Below, one piece after another: positions 13,396-26,929 of a stretch of 64,000 nucleotides of DNA. The notes beneath the pieces were generated by a model, which was not told the origin of the DNA, searched no databases, and saw nothing but the letters and a program-made list of their open reading frames with translations. The position numbers and the translations under genes were made by a program. Source of the stretch: Phocoena phocoena (taxonomy: Eukaryota; Chordata; Mammalia; Artiodactyla; Phocoenidae); contig NC_089223.1 in NCBI RefSeq assembly GCF_963924675.1, positions 12,040,881 through 12,104,880 of the forward strand. The letters are read 5' to 3'. Every line of letters begins with the position of its first letter. The first letter of the stretch is position 1.

Positions 13396-14157
13396 TGGAC
13401 ATGCACCTGTACAAGGGTTGCCTTTTTTGGCCTAAGCGAAGGATCATTTCGAATCAATTTATCCCAAGTTATTCAGTCAGTATTGCTACCTATATATAGT
13501 TTATTTTTCTTTTGCATAAGTTTTCTTTCTGTTCATATTATTAGCAAAACTACTGAAATTACCCAACTATAACTTGTGCTAATATAATGTCCATTACTTT
13601 TAGTCTTTACATTCAGATAATTTTATGATTGGATCTCCTTAGAATACACAATAGAATTCAATAACACATACACAAAACTTTTCAGAACATAGAGCATTTT
13701 ACTTTGTTAAGACAATGGCAAATGTATACACAGGGAAGTAGCAGATAAGAATGTTAAGTTAGAGCCAGATTATGGAGAGAGATGTACTTAGATATTTATT
13801 AGGTAGATTATAGAAGTTCATCAAAGTTTATTTGGACTAGGAAATGTGTTTGGAACTCCACTCTCGGTTGAATCACTAAACATTATTATTTATATTATTT
13901 TTCAGTTGAAACCTTTGTTTTTCTGGGTTTTTAATTAATTATACTTTCAAACTTAATTAGAAAGTCTACAATGCACTTACAAGATGAACACAAATGCTTC
14001 TACCATGTTTTAGTATAACGGTTTTCCATCTTCAATTGAGTAACAAAGACCTTTCTAACCTGTGATACATTTTTGCCATTTGCCAAGTATATCTATTTAG
14101 TTTGATTTGTTTTTCACAATTAATGCTGACTGGTGGCTGGCTTGTTTTCTATTCCAG

Positions 14158-14211
14158 GTTGTGGAAACGAATTTGGTTGCTTTTGACTGTCACTGGATCA
14201 TTATAAATGAG
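14158..14211 (+). CDS. GRID2: GRID2 coding exon (amino-terminal domain, 18 codons)
   Basis: Internal exon of the delta-2 ionotropic glutamate receptor, a postsynaptic membrane protein of cerebellar Purkinje cells that binds cerebellin-1/neurexin complexes. The 54 bases translate to 18 residues ([18 protein letters not shown]), which I recognise as GluD2; the GluD1 paralogue differs here (it has a YYWMITNE-like stretch). By my count from memory this is about human residues 246-263, in the second lobe of the extracellular amino-terminal domain. The acceptor is a pyrimidine-rich tract ending CCAG and the donor is GAG|GTAAAG. The exon starts and ends between codons (phase 0). It is too short to stand out as an open frame and was found by joining it to the next exon, which continues E-I-N-D without a gap. 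Confidence 0.96.
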
Positions 14212-14711
14212 GTAAAGCCAACTAAACCTTACTGTCAACTCTGGGTCCTGTTTTCATATGTATAGTCACGGCATTTCCTATGGCCTTGAATTTCTAACAG
14301 AAAACATAACACAAAGTATACTTTCAGCTTACTGAATGGATGCTGTTAAGTAAAAATAGAATAAGGAGTTTTTGAAAATTGTAAAGGGCTTTGTATGAAC
14401 AAAATAAATGGAGAACGTCTTCCCCACTGAATATCTTTCAGTCTTTTCCATTGGCACACACTGCCTACATCAGGAGATCATCGTTATAAAAAGTACAGTT
14501 CTTCTTTGTAAGCAAAGTGAATTCCTCCCAGTGGAGGGCTTGTGTTCCATTTGTGTTTTACTGTTGTTTCTAGAACTTTTGTACCCCACCCCCTTACAAG
14601 TGGATTAAATAGTTCACATGAATATGAATAAACAAGAGCAGATTGTTTTTCTTTTCATAAAGAAATATAACTGTTTTACAATTCACCAACTTGTCAAATT
14701 CCTTGTGAACG

Positions 14712-14737
14712 TTTTTTTTTTTTTTTTTTTTTTTTTT
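14712..14737. repeat. T26 homopolymer
   Basis: Twenty-six consecutive T about 500 bases after the first GRID2 exon. No SINE or LINE body is recognisable next to it, so it is an orphan homopolymer. Its exact length is prone to sequencing error. Confidence 0.95.
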
Positions 14738-15004
14738 CTGTAAGGACAGTGCATAAGATTAAAAGTACAGTATTGCAACATGAGAGCTTAGTGAAATAAG
14801 TTGTTCCATTAGCACCTGCCAGTCAGAGTTGGAAAGGGCGATGAGCAGATCAGTCTGGGACAAATAATGGATCAACAAGATCTAGTATTCAACATATCTA
14901 TTACTTATGAATAAAAATAATGTGCTATTTGTCAACAGATACCAAATATTGAATTATAGAATAATAAGTTTTGTCTCAGGAACGAAGTAGCATTTTGGGC
15001 AAGA

Positions 15005-15230
15005 ATTCTGGTTTTGCAGTCAGCAAGATCAGTTCAATCCTGGCTATGAGATTGGTTAGCTGTGTTACTATGGGTATATAATATAATCATCCTGTGCTCA
15101 GGTTTCATTTTGTTTGCACGGCATGTATAATAACATTTACTTTACAAGTTCCTAATGAAAAGTAAGTGAAATATTATCTAATGCTCTTAACACGGTGCCT
15201 GACAAAGGACACTCAATAAACGGTACTGCA
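15005..15230 (+). mobile_element. MIR SINE relic
   Basis: Shows the MIR layout: TTTTGCAGTCAGCAAGATC, TGGCTATGAGATTGGTTAGCTGTG, CAGGTTTCATTTTG, then ATGCTCTTAACACGGTGCCTGACAAAGGACACTCAATAAACGG. Nearly full length. Confidence 0.7.
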
Positions 15231-15289
15231 GTAATGATCAGAGCACATTAGAGTTCACAGATCACTTTCTCACGTGTTATTTTGTTGAA

Positions 15290-15410
15290 TACTAAATAGT
15301 ATTATGAAGTGTTGAGGGAATGGGGTCCATAGAGGGCATATGACTTGCCTCTCCTTACACAGAAAAATAAAAATGATTCTTAGTTTCAAGTTGTTTCTCC
15401 TACACCACAC
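15290..15410 (-). mobile_element. Possible MIR fragment
   Basis: ATAGAGGGCATATGACTTGCCTCTCCTTACACAG resembles the MIR 'gttaagtgacttgcccaaggtcacacag' core. Weak similarity. Confidence 0.4.
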
Positions 15411-15699
15411 TTCATTGATGGAATTTTAGCTCCCTTGATGATTCTTTTTAGTTCAGTTTAAAGTCACTGGAAACATCTTACAAGTCTGTTTTCAGTCTGA
15501 CAAACTTTAGGTCTACATGATTTGTCAGTGTATTTCTTATGTCAAATTAAGCTGTGTTTTTCTGAGATCCTGACAGATGTGTATATGTGAGATCTACTTT
15601 TCAATGTTGTTTTTAAGTCAATCTAAAATGACTAAACATCAGGACAGAGTAAAGGGAAAAGGGAAACGTAACAAACCGTCTAATAACTTTTCAAATTAG

Positions 15700-15815
15700 G
15701 TAATTTCATCTCTAATTTTCTGCAAAGAGTCTGAGGTTCAAATAAATTAAGCAGTTTGTAAAATATTACACAACTATGAAGACGTGATAATGGGATTTAA
15801 AACAAGTCTTTTTTA
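15700..15815 (-). mobile_element. MIR fragment
   Basis: Contains CTGAGGTTCAAATAAATTAAGCAGTTTGTAAAATATTACACAAC and GGGATTTAAAACAAGTCT, a diverged version of the MIR core read in reverse. Confidence 0.5.
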
Positions 15816-18800
15816 TTCTAAAGCTTTGGTTGGTGTTGCTTTGTTTTCTTTTTTGTTAATTTTTCTTATAGGTTATATTTTTGAAATTTCTGCTATCTGA
15901 ATTTCAATCTTATAGGAGCTATTATTCTATTACCTTTTGTCTTTAGCTTATTATTTTCTAGATTACTATTTTTTGAAATAGAGAATCTTCCTAATTCCTT
16001 GTTTTTATCTCACACCCACCTTCTGATGGGGAAGAGACCACACAGATTTTCTGATATAAAACAAACTGGAGCCATTTTACTTGTTTACATCAATATTGAT
16101 GACTAGGGGGAAAAAGTGACTTCTTGCCTCCTTAGAGACATGGATTAATCAAACCAATTAATACTTATAGTTGATAAATGGAAATGCCCATTCCTTTCTA
16201 TTCTTTGGTAAGATTGCAGAAGGGACCCCTGAATTATTTTTTTTTCTACATTCAACTTAACTTCTAAAGCTATACTTGAATGTTAGAAGTGTGAACCGAG
16301 GTAGAGAGAGCTTCCCAGAACACCAGTGTCCGTCTGTCTACTGCTTATTTGTCAGTTTGTGCTGTGCAAGAAATCGCTCCTTCATATCATAAAGAGGAAG
16401 TGTGACTGAGTAGCATGTATTTCATTGATGATGTATATCATGGAAAGAATAATAGCTTCTATTTTACTATATCTTTCATAAACATTACAACTCATTTTGT
16501 TGAACTTCTCATTAAATTTTATTTCATAAAATATTAGGAGGGCAAATGATGTCTTTAAGTGAGTGTTCCACTATATTGGAAGAAAAATAAAAGCATCCAC
16601 ACAAACAAAGCAATCTAACTGGCAAATAACTCCGAAATGTTAGAATTATAGAACACAGTATAGAAAACCTCAGTTCTTTTCTCCTCCTTCACACTTTAGT
16701 TTCCTACTGTAAACGGTCATAACTATAACTTCACCTTTACCATTACTGAACCCCTTATCTCTTTTTTACCCATAACTCTCCTTGCTAGTCCTTGAGCAAA
16801 GCTGTAATTTTAGGTGGGGCAGGTCAATACCACTTAGCCTTTGAAAAATCTTACTTTCACAGCCCACACCATTTATATTGGTTATTATTATTTTTTTCTA
16901 AACTGGGTTAAAACTCAGAGATCAAGCATATTTTCTGTATTTTCATCCCTAAGAAAAACCATCTGTCCACGTATCTGTGGTTAGCACTCTTACTTCTACA
17001 TGATTCTACTCAGCCACCTCATTCTTTCTGAAATATGCCTCAAGAAACTTGAGTCTTGCTACCTTTATTTCATTTACAGGCCTGTTTATCATGGATGAAT
17101 CACAATTTACCTGAGTTTCCGTAAAATAAGAAACATGGATTTCTCGAATTTGCTAGGAAGATAATAAACTCTAAAAGGAGCAATGACAACAACAAAACCC
17201 AACAACATGCACATGCCCATTTTGATTGAACATGGAAATCGTGAATCTCACTGGTTTGGTTTGTGTAGCTACTATTTTGTTGCTAATTTTAAAATGGGTT
17301 GCAAACATTTATTTAATCTTATTGCACCAGTAGTTTCTCAGAGAGAAACTATAAATCAAAGTTGGCATTGTGCATCATCATACAAATTGATGTCAAAACT
17401 TGAGAACAATATATTTTTTTCGCTTGCATTGTGTGCTATAATAATGAGAGGCTATGCTAGTTCATATGGTGTAATCAATCATATGTTAGTAGTTGGTAAT
17501 GGTATTTATCTTTTCCCTACAATCAGTCGATCCAGCACAGAACAGCCTTTCCATATAAGTACTGTCATCCCTTCAGGGTCCTGAAGGAGACGGTCTAGCA
17601 CTTTATTTAAGTTTTACAAAAGTTAGAAATTCAGGTATGAAGATATATACACTGTTTAGAGCAGCCAGAAACATAATGCTATAGTCACCCTTCTATTCCC
17701 TGATGATACCGAACCTGACCTTTGGCATCCTGAATTCTTATTTAAATAGTTTAAGCTACTGTTCTCTGCTAATGACTGCTTAGTTCTGCAGTTAAGGAGA
17801 AGGGGGTTGTTGAGATTTGAAAAGCCTATATGTATAATGAATATTTTTTTATTTTTTTTAGTTTAGTGATTAATTGAAATGCTCACTACTAATCTGTCAA
17901 GCAGAAAGCTGCCATTTTGCTCCCCTTCCTGCTGCTATAGTCTACAGTTGGTTTTGTTCCATATGTCATAATATATGTTTAATTATTTCATGTTAATATT
18001 AAACTTTATGGAAGCATTAAAGGATCATCTTTGCTAAAGCATGAAGAATGTAAACATATCAGCAATGCAACAACAGCAATAAGCATACTCTTTTCAAATT
18101 ATACCACATAGTACACTGCTTAATATCATTACTAAAATCTGCTTTATTTAGAATGGGTAAAGTTATTAAAGCACCACAGAGTCTATACTCAAAGTTGCAG
18201 GTATCTATCTTTAGAAGACGTTTTGGTGAAATCTTGCCATTCAGTTTTTCATTTATCAACATTTAAGAAATACCCACTGTGAGCCAAGAACTTTGTTCAA
18301 TGTTAAGAGATAAAAGAATGGGAAAAGGAGGAAGGGGTCCCTTCTCTGAAATAGTTTATATAATATAGATTGGCATCCAACCTAATAGATTTTGAGAGTC
18401 TTTCCTTCCCTAGAATTCTATTAACTTAAGCCTAAAGCTGGTATCCTACAAGGAGTCAGGAGCAATCCAATTCTCCTAAAAGATTTGTTCTGGGAAGTGG
18501 CTGTTTCTGGCAGAGTTGTATCCCTATCAGATATTTTCGCTTTCCTCTTCCTTGGCTCTTACAGTTCAGAGTTTGCCCTACATTAAACTATCACAGTAAA
18601 GTGATAAAAATCTTTCCTCGGATATATTCATTTGATTCTTAATAATTTTTGATTATCCATGTAAATTATTTTGGGGGTAAAAGACTATATGCCTTGCTCT
18701 TAATGAAAAAAAATTGAGAAAAATTAGGTATACTAAAACATATTTGTTCATTTTTTATTGCAATATTCTTATTTCATAAATGTACTCATTCAAATCAAGA

Positions 18801-19689
18801 ATACAAAAAGGACAAATAATTTTATAATTTACCTTCTTTAAATTCTTTCAAACTCAGGAAATTTCTGTATCTTTCTAAAGAGTAGCATATTTGGGTAGTA
18901 CAGGTGGCTTGGTAGAGTATGTACTGAACTGGTTCTTCATATGATTATTTTAAAAAATCAGATATTTTAACATTTTAAAAATTCAGCACATTAGAATAAT
19001 GTAGATTCCAAAAGATTATACAATAGTTTCATATTTTAATGAAAGCAGTTTATTTACAGATTTATTTTTCATTTAAAAGTATCTCTTGATAGACTAAATA
19101 TTCACTTGGCTTCCAGTGTTTATATAACATTGCATCTGTCACTCTTGAAATGCACCTTTTGGAATGCAGAAGTAAAGTTCTTTAACTATAAAATAGCTGT
19201 CTGATCACGTTTTCATATCACTATCAAACTAATTTTGAGATCAGGTGTCAAAACTAAAACTGCAAGTGAATTTTTTGAGACAGACTGTCTGTTAGCTTCA
19301 TTCAGAATGGCATATTCTTTCCTCCCAGAATATTACTTTCTTTTCCCTTCCCCAAATAATAATAGGCAAAATATATTCAATTCAAATTGACATTTTCTCA
19401 AATATAGCTTAGTCGCTAAGACACCTGTGAACTTCAGCTCTTAGAACCTGTTAAAGGTAACCATCCTCTTCTATGGGTTTAAAAATGGTCCTCTTAAAGA
19501 CTGTGGCTCATGATAGATGACTTTATCATTTCTTATAGAATCATCAGACTATTAAATGCTGGAATAATATATCTTTATAGTTTTAATTCCTATCATTTAT
19601 GCATATTAATCTAAATAATTTCTGTAAGGAAAAATGGATTTCTTGTGTAATTACTTCAGAGAGTGTCTCTTTTGGTGACATTTATAAAT

Positions 19690-19870
19690 TCATACTATGA
19701 GTAAAGGGTATTTTGAGTGAAGAGCTTGGAATCTCCTTGGTTCCTTATTTATAAATGAGAATGACAGTATCTGAATCAGAATGTAGTTTTTAGCAGAAAA
19801 TGAGATAACAGGTTAAGTACTTAGTATTTTGACCAAAATATAGTAGGGTCTTAATAAATGTAAGTTTTTA
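19690..19870 (+). mobile_element. MIR fragment
   Basis: Diverged MIR middle and tail: TTCCTTATTTATAAATGAGAATGACAG, then AATGAGATAACAGGTTAAGTACTTAG and ATATAGTAGGGTCTTAATAAATG. Confidence 0.5.
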
Positions 19871-21648
19871 TTCTAATGTGCTGATTTGTAGCTCACCATG
19901 GTTGGAGCATATAGAAATGGTGCTGTTTGACACAATGTTGATAAATCTTAGTATCGCTAAAGAAAAAAAGACCTTGTATATAACACAACTTAGTCAATAT
20001 TATGCGAAGAGTGGTAGAATTTTTTCACTGCCTTTTTAAATGAAAATTCCCATCTGCACAATAAGAACTTTTTAAAAATGTAAAGACATTGAATAGCAAT
20101 AATAATTAATTTTGAAAGTTTTCTAGTTAAATTTCAGGCTTAAAATGAAGTTGACAGACACCGTTTAATTTTATTTTGTGAGTAGATGACAGAGACTTAA
20201 AAAGTGACCTGCTTTTTGCCAGACAGAAATTTTGGGGGCCAGTGAAATGACACACACTAAAGAAAAAGATGGCATTTTAAACTGAGAAAAATAATTTTTT
20301 ATGGTACATTAAGGATTAATCGACTGGAAATCCAGGATACTACACTGGATATAGCTGATGATGGCAGGTGTTATTTTATTTTTAGAGAAATCTATATTTC
20401 ATAAAGATCATAAATAAAAGATGAATTTTAAAGCTAATATATGCTATAAGAAAGAATAATATATGATTAGCGTAGTAAGGAAAGAAGAAAATTTACACTT
20501 GTAAATCATATTTTTCTCTTTCATTATTCTGTAATAATTCTTTGAAACAAAACTGAGAAATGCTCACTGTATTCCAAAATGTATCATGTGTCAAATTTTT
20601 TACTTCAGGTGCCATAAGAATCTGTTGAAACCAATAATATGTTAATTACAAAGCCTTCATTGATTTAAAAGGTTCCAAATGGGCACCATGGAGCACAAAC
20701 TACCTAAGTAAAGACTACATTAAAGCTAAAATTTATTCTGATCAGTCCTATTCTAATTCCAATTAGAATAATGTTCAATTAGAACAGATGTATGTTATGA
20801 AAATATTATGTTATTTTTATTACTTTTACATCCATGATTGAGTCAAATCTTAAATTTTAAGTGTGGAATTGGGAGGTGGCAGGGCGAAAGTAGAAAATGC
20901 TTTTCTTTGAGTTCAGCACATGCTTATGTACAAACTAGCATTAATTTGGGTAAACATCACTGGAGTTCACACTGCATTAATCAACAGAATTTTTCATCTT
21001 TATGTTAAGAACACAATTGCATACTAACTTATCCATTCAACAGTTAGTGAGCACTTTGTATTCTCTATTCTTTACCAAGAGAAACGTATGAGTTAACACC
21101 AGTAGTTCTAAGACATAATTGGGGAAAAGTCTTAAAAAATAATATCTCCTCATTCTCTCTCTACTTGTCTTATTTAAGAACCTCATTTTTCATTGCTAAG
21201 AACAATATATATTATTCTTACATTATAACTATCTTCCTAGGTAGTCAAATACCTTGAAATCCATTAATGAATAATTAAGTGTAATAGCAAGTTATTTGCG
21301 ACGTTTTCCCATGTTTAAACAACACATATTTTTCTGAAGTGTTCAACATATTATAAACTTATTATTAATAAAATGTGTTTAAGTCATTTGCTCCATTTGA
21401 AATTATTTAGGTATTAATAAATTATATACATAAATGCATATAATTTAAAGCACAGACAGCAACTACAAATGAGTCGATTATTTTAACGAACATGTGTTGT
21501 TGCTTTCATTTGGATGTGGGCTAAGCATTATGCAAATGTATTACAGTAATGGAATCTCTTAGCATTTCCAGATAACAACTCATTAATAGTTTTGTGTTTC
21601 TGTTACTGTATTAAAGCATTTCTAATTCTTCCATTTCTTATCTTATAG

Positions 21649-21993
<345 letters not shown>

Positions 21994-22625
21994 TGATCAT
22001 TTTGACCTCATTACAGCAAAATATCTACTTGTTTAATAAAAATATAATAAGTAAACTTTTTTTTCCTTTTCAGCAAGTAAATCAATAGCATTTCTCATGG
22101 TGAATTTGTGATTGATACTCCTTAATGCCAAACTCCAAATTATTAAGCTAATAAATTTGCTTGCCTTTTCTGGCATAACAAGGATATAGAAGTTTATTCT
22201 TTTCTAAAGATTAATTTCCGATTGGAAGAACTTCACCAAAAAAAATTTAGAAATCCAAAAAATGCTGTAGTGTTATAAAGTTATATCCAACTCAGAGGGG
22301 ATATAGCTGAAACCTTTGCTATTCAGAATACAACAAAGAATTTGAAAGTAGATGAATACAATCTCTGAGCAGCAAAATAAAGAACCCCAAGTCCCTGAAG
22401 CTTACTCATAAGAATGCCCTTTTAATACTCACCTGGAGCCTATTTCTTTTTCTTAAGGAAAATCCTATCAGATTTTTTGGTTTTATTTCTCTTTGCACTG
22501 GAGTTCTCAATATGTCAGTCTAATGGAGGTTTAACAAAGGCAGGCACATCAACAAGAATAGGGCTCCATAAGAAGCACTCGAGCTAGGCAAGAGACAGGA
22601 AAAGAGAAATCAAACAGATACACTA

Positions 22626-22825
22626 GGGCTTCCCTGGCGGCGCAGTGGTTGAGAGTCCGCCTGCCGATGCAGGGGACACGGGTTCGTGCCCCGGTCTGGA
22701 AAGATCAAACATGCTGCGGAGCGGCTGGGCCCGTGAGCCATGGCCGCTGAGCCTGCGCGTCCGGGAGAGGCCACGACAGTGAGAGGCCCGCGTACCGCAA
22801 AAATAAACCAACAACAACAACAAAA
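22626..22825 (+). mobile_element. Young CHR-type SINE with internal deletion
   Basis: tRNA-derived cetacean SINE, starting GGGCTTCCCTGGCGGCGCAG and ending at GTACCGCAAAAATAAACC plus (CAA)n. Pol III A box (TGGTTGAG region) and B box (GGGTTCGTGCC) are visible. A perfect 14-base target duplication AAACAGATACACTA flanks it (22612-22625, 22826-22839). Compared with the other copies here it lacks about 20 bases between GCGCGTCCGG and GAGAGGCCAC (the AGCCTGTGCTCCGCAACGG segment). Confidence 0.95.
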
Positions 22826-23324
22826 AAACAGATACACTAATTCAGATATCCTATCAGAGCAGGACTTTCCCTGTAAAACAACTCTATATCATAAAGCAGT
22901 TCCTAAGAGTACCACTGTAGAATATTGCTAGTATATTAGTTAATTTTTAAACAGTATCGCTGAGATATCAACAAAGATTAAAGTCATGATCAATTTCATA
23001 GGTTAAAAAAATGATATATTTTAGAAACCTATTCCTTCAAAATGTTTAATATCAAAAACATTTTAGTACTTAGAGATGTTTAGTTTGAAAAGCTTGGGAA
23101 AATAATCCTAGGAGAACTAGTTCATTCCCAATAATACTGGATAAATAAGTCGACTTGGCAAAACTACTTCTTTGTTTGAAAGTTAACTCCACAGCTTCCC
23201 TATTTTTAGTCAGCTTTGAATTTTTTTAGATAAATTACCATTTATCTAACCATTTCTTCATACTTATTACCATTGTAATGAGCCATGTGTATTTACCAGG
23301 CAGCTGGCTCTGGGATCATTGCCC

Positions 23325-23490
23325 ATAGAACTTTCCTACTAAATTTTAAGCTCTTTTAGAATAGGTTCTCTCCAGAACCAGGCGTCATAAAATCACATTA
23401 ACTACTTGTCTATTTTTCTTTCTCCCATCATATCTACCATGGTGCTTTGCACCTTTGTAAATATTTGTGGATTTGAATGCAATTGATAAG
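23325..23490 (+). mobile_element. Possible L2 LINE 3' end
   Basis: TTTTAAGCTCTTTTAGAATAGG, later CCATGGTGCTTTGCACCTTTGTAAATATTTGTGGATTTGAATG, follow the L2 tail plan ('gtaagctccttgagggcaggg ... gcctggcacatag...aaatatttgttgaatga'). Diverged. Confidence 0.5.
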
Positions 23491-24039
23491 AAGACAGGGG
23501 TCAAATTAAGCTACTCAAGCCTAAACAAGGTTTAAGTTTCATACTTCCAGTGACCCATCTTTTCATATTAATTGGTCATGAATATAATTCATGTGGAAAT
23601 GATAGAATTTTAAATAGAGAAAAACACGAAAGAACTTTGATTTAGAAAATCATGAGATATTAAAGCCTGTTCCTGTCAAAAGAGGTAGTAGGAAATGGAC
23701 AGATTGGGAAAGCAGAAAGTCATTGTATAGTATTTTAAAGCACATTCACCTAACAGCACAATCCTTCTGATTCAATTAATGAATTCCTTGAAATCAGGGA
23801 ACAAATATTTTATTTATCTTTATATTCCCAGACCTATCTGATGAATTAAGGATGTACTGGAAGCACCACTCCTCCTTCCCTATACCTTCATCATACTCCC
23901 CTCAAACCCACAGATAGAAGAAAACAGGATGATTACTTTTTCTTTGTGCATGTATTACATTTAATGTCCCTAGTATATTTAATAGAATTTGACTGAATGT
24001 TTAATATATAAAAGGAAAACTGACAGAAACTTTTATATG

Positions 24040-26240
24040 TGAAGATTTATATAATGAAGTGTCTAAATGCAGGGCTCTTGAATTTAAAATGTCCCACTAA
24101 AAGCAGAGCATTTGATATAGAGACTTGCCTTGGTGCATATTTTATCTCACTGAAGTTAAAGGAAACAACAAGAAAAGTACTTATTAAAAATTTGAATGCC
24201 CCCCCCCCAAGGTTCCCTAGGAAAAGCAGCCCTCTCAACTTGGAGTCCATAAAAACAGTGCAGATAAAAATGATCACAGACATATCTTATCAGCAGGGTA
24301 CAGTTAAAAAAAAAACTAAGAAAAAAGCTATGAAAATATGATTCAAGTCAGCTCTAAAAATAGAAACCTAGCTATAAAATCACAATAATCACTAAAACAG
24401 AGGAGAAGAGGGTACCGTGAGCCCATGTAGAGATCTCCAGGTTGTTACATATTTCAGTATACATAGAAAGGGGAGTAAAATTTAGAAAGAACAAAAAACA
24501 TGTTTCCTCAATCTTTAAATTAGTGCCAGAAAGACTAAAATCCAGGATTAGCTGAAGCTGCAAAATAAATGTTAAAGATACCTTTTAGCTAGAAACAGAG
24601 TTTTTAGCAATATATGAAGCAAGAGAGAAGTGAACCATTTACTGCTTGGTGAAACTAATGTTAGCTTGGCTGCCAATGGAGGGAAAATAGAAATATTCAA
24701 ATCCTTTTGCTTCTGTTTTCTCCATCTAGGAAAAAAATGTCCTCAAATTGGAAAGATTAAAGTCATTAAAAGAAAAGTAAACTGCTGGTTTAGAAGGAGC
24801 AGGGGTTTGCAGATGGTTAGAGTATACCTTGCTCCTCTAAAATGAGGCCTGAGAAATAATTGCTCAGAGCAGTAAATAAACTAGTAGATATGATCACAAT
24901 ATTGCAACTTAGAAAAGTACTTGAGAAGAGAACCCAAGTACAAGACATTGGTAATTGTCCCAGTTTTCAAAAGGAAGGAAAAAAGATCTGACAACCAGAG
25001 TTTAACATACTAAAATTAATATTTGGATAAATTGTAGACTATGTTATTAAATATATGGTTTGGGGACCTTCAAATAAGATAATAGGACTTCCTTAAGAGC
25101 AAGCACTGCCAGACTAAGTCGTACTTAATATTTTTTTTAGATTGGGAGAATGTCATAAATCTATTTATTGTATATTGATTCTAATGCAGTGTTTGACAAA
25201 TTTCCTTATGAAATCCTTATGGGAAGACATTAAAAAGTCTAAATAAGTTGATGTCATTCAAACATTTTCACCAAAGCCTCCTAAGAACAGAAGATGGTAA
25301 ACACTCTGGCTTCAGATTTTTTTTAAAGTTCAAAATGTATTAAAGTTTCATTATTACCTTTAAAAGTTATAAAACATATGAGTTTCTTTGAAATTAAAAG
25401 TAATATTTCAAATAATTTATCAGTTAAATTACTTTGTTTTCTCTCCAAATTGATAAGCAAAATTGATAAGCGTAGAACATGCCCCAGATGTATTCTGTAG
25501 CTTTGGGTATCTTTAATACCTACACCTTTTCACCAGAGCTTCTCTTACCCTCAATTTGAGAAGTATGGAACTAGAGGTATATTCAAACCATGCTGATAAA
25601 TATTCTACTCTTGAAGTGCAAGGAATTCTCTGTGGTCACCCAAAGAGTCTGTCCTTGGACCTAATATTTTCAAAATGTTTATAACTACACAAATGAAAAT
25701 GAATAAAGTATGCCTCTCAGATTTGTAAATGACATAAAGCTAAGAGAGAAAGCTTACATTGTGTTACATCATCAAGATTCAAGTTGATAATATTCACTGA
25801 GTAATATGCCTAAAAATTGAAATATGACAGAGATAAAGTATAGGTTCAAAGTCGATTACAGACAGTCTAGATGGTTGAGAACTGGTTTGACAGTTTAAGG
25901 GTGTTAAGACGAAGGCAAACTTGACTTGAGTATAGCAGAAGTCATATTTGCTCCAAGCCACTCTAATGTAATCTTGGTCTCTATGTCAGAAGCATTTTGC
26001 TAAGATCAAGAGAGATAGCGTCTTATACTGCTTTCTCCTAGTCAGCTCACATCTGCAATAATGTGTTAGTTCTGGGTACTAAACTTTCGACAGAAACACT
26101 GAAAAATAAGAGAAGGACAAAGGAAGAATGTGGAGATGATGAGCAGCCTAGAAATAATACCAGATGATAAACAACTGAAGGAAAGAGGATGTTTCAGGGC
26201 AAGACAAAGGAGGTGTCAGATATCGAAAGGCTGGCATGTA
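24040..26240 (+). mobile_element. Ancient CR1/L3-type LINE relic
   Basis: A long, decayed non-LTR element of the CR1 clade (L3 in mammals). Landmarks appear in the right order. GTCCCAGTTTTCAAAAGGAAGG (24957) precedes the reverse-transcriptase domain. CACTGCCAGACTAAGTCGTA and CAGTGTTTGACAAATT follow. Then come GAGTCTGTCCTTGGACCTAATATT and CAGATTTGTAAATGACATAAAGCTAAGAG, the relic of the F-A-D-D-x-K-L active-site motif. Finally ATCAAGAGAGATAGCGTCTTATACTGC and TCACATCTGCAATAATGTGTTAGTTCTGGGTAC lead into the 3' region. The part before 24.9 kb is less certain. No frame is intact. Such elements died before placental radiation, so this locates an old, undisturbed stretch of the intron. Confidence 0.75.
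24199..24208. repeat. C10 homopolymer
   Basis: Ten consecutive C in AT-rich surroundings. Confidence 0.95.
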
Positions 26241-26929
26241 GAGGAGGTTGGTGCCCATGGTCAGTGAAGTCAGAAAACAAGTGTAGTAACAGTAGGTAGA
26301 GAAAAATGATTGGTCGACTGGTGGGATACTGGAGTTTAAGATGTTAGAGGAGTTGTTTATTTGGGTCTAGTAAATAGTCATTTGTGTTGGTCATGGCCAG
26401 AGTAGAAGTGAAGGTCATCTGTGTAGAAATTGAAGTGACCTTTTTTAAATATAAGGAGGCAATTTGGGATCACTGAGGGAGGAGTCATGAATAAAGAGTG
26501 ACCAAGAGGTCAGTAGGTGCTGGCAGAAAGGGGCTGTAACGTGTGGCATAGAAACAAACACGAACCTCAAAAGAGAACAGGTACTTGCCTGAGAAAGAAG
26601 TAAAAGAAGGGGTAATAGAAAGCTCAGAGAATGTCATCACTCCCTTTTGATCCTGCAGTTTAGGTAGTGGGGAAATGAGGAGAGGTAGTCATTTGTTGAA
26701 AACACCTGTCACATACCGAGTACAAGGCACTCAGCTTTAAGTCCATCATGGATGCTAAAGCGTGTGCTTTATGGTGTGTAAAGGAGACTGTGCCACAAGA
26801 AGTGTCAGGTTTGGATGGAAGCCAGGTTGGCAGGTCTCTCTTATCTTGACTTCTGTGAAACCTACCTGATGTTAAACTTGGCTTTCTTTGACTTCTTTTC
26901 CTTGACAACAGTGTATGAAAAACCAAATA

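Larger units (their letters stand above)
1..14157 (+). other. GRID2: GRID2 intron (3' part), with ancient repeats
   Basis: Intron preceding the first exon in the window; its 5' end lies outside. It holds a MER5A relic, two L1 3' ends, several MIR relics, an older CHR-type SINE and simple repeats, listed separately. I see no exon, RNA gene or recognisable regulatory element in 3.7-5.4, 7.0-8.6, 8.9-11.6 and 12.1-14.1 kb. The open frames there (for example 130 codons at 9019-9411, - strand) resemble no protein I know. Confidence 0.85.
14212..21648 (+). other. GRID2: GRID2 intron, 7.4 kb
   Basis: Complete intron bounded by GTAAAG and TTATAG. It contains MIR relics near 15.0-15.8 and 19.7 kb and a 26-base T run at 14712-14737. 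It is otherwise AT-rich sequence in which I recognise nothing, notably 15.9-19.6 and 19.9-21.6 kb. Confidence 0.9.

Noticed and set aside
17183..17584. 133-codon open frame on the + strand outside known repeats
   Set aside because: No recognisable domain, no splice or promoter context, and residue use typical of translated AT-rich intron. Consistent with chance in 64 kb.
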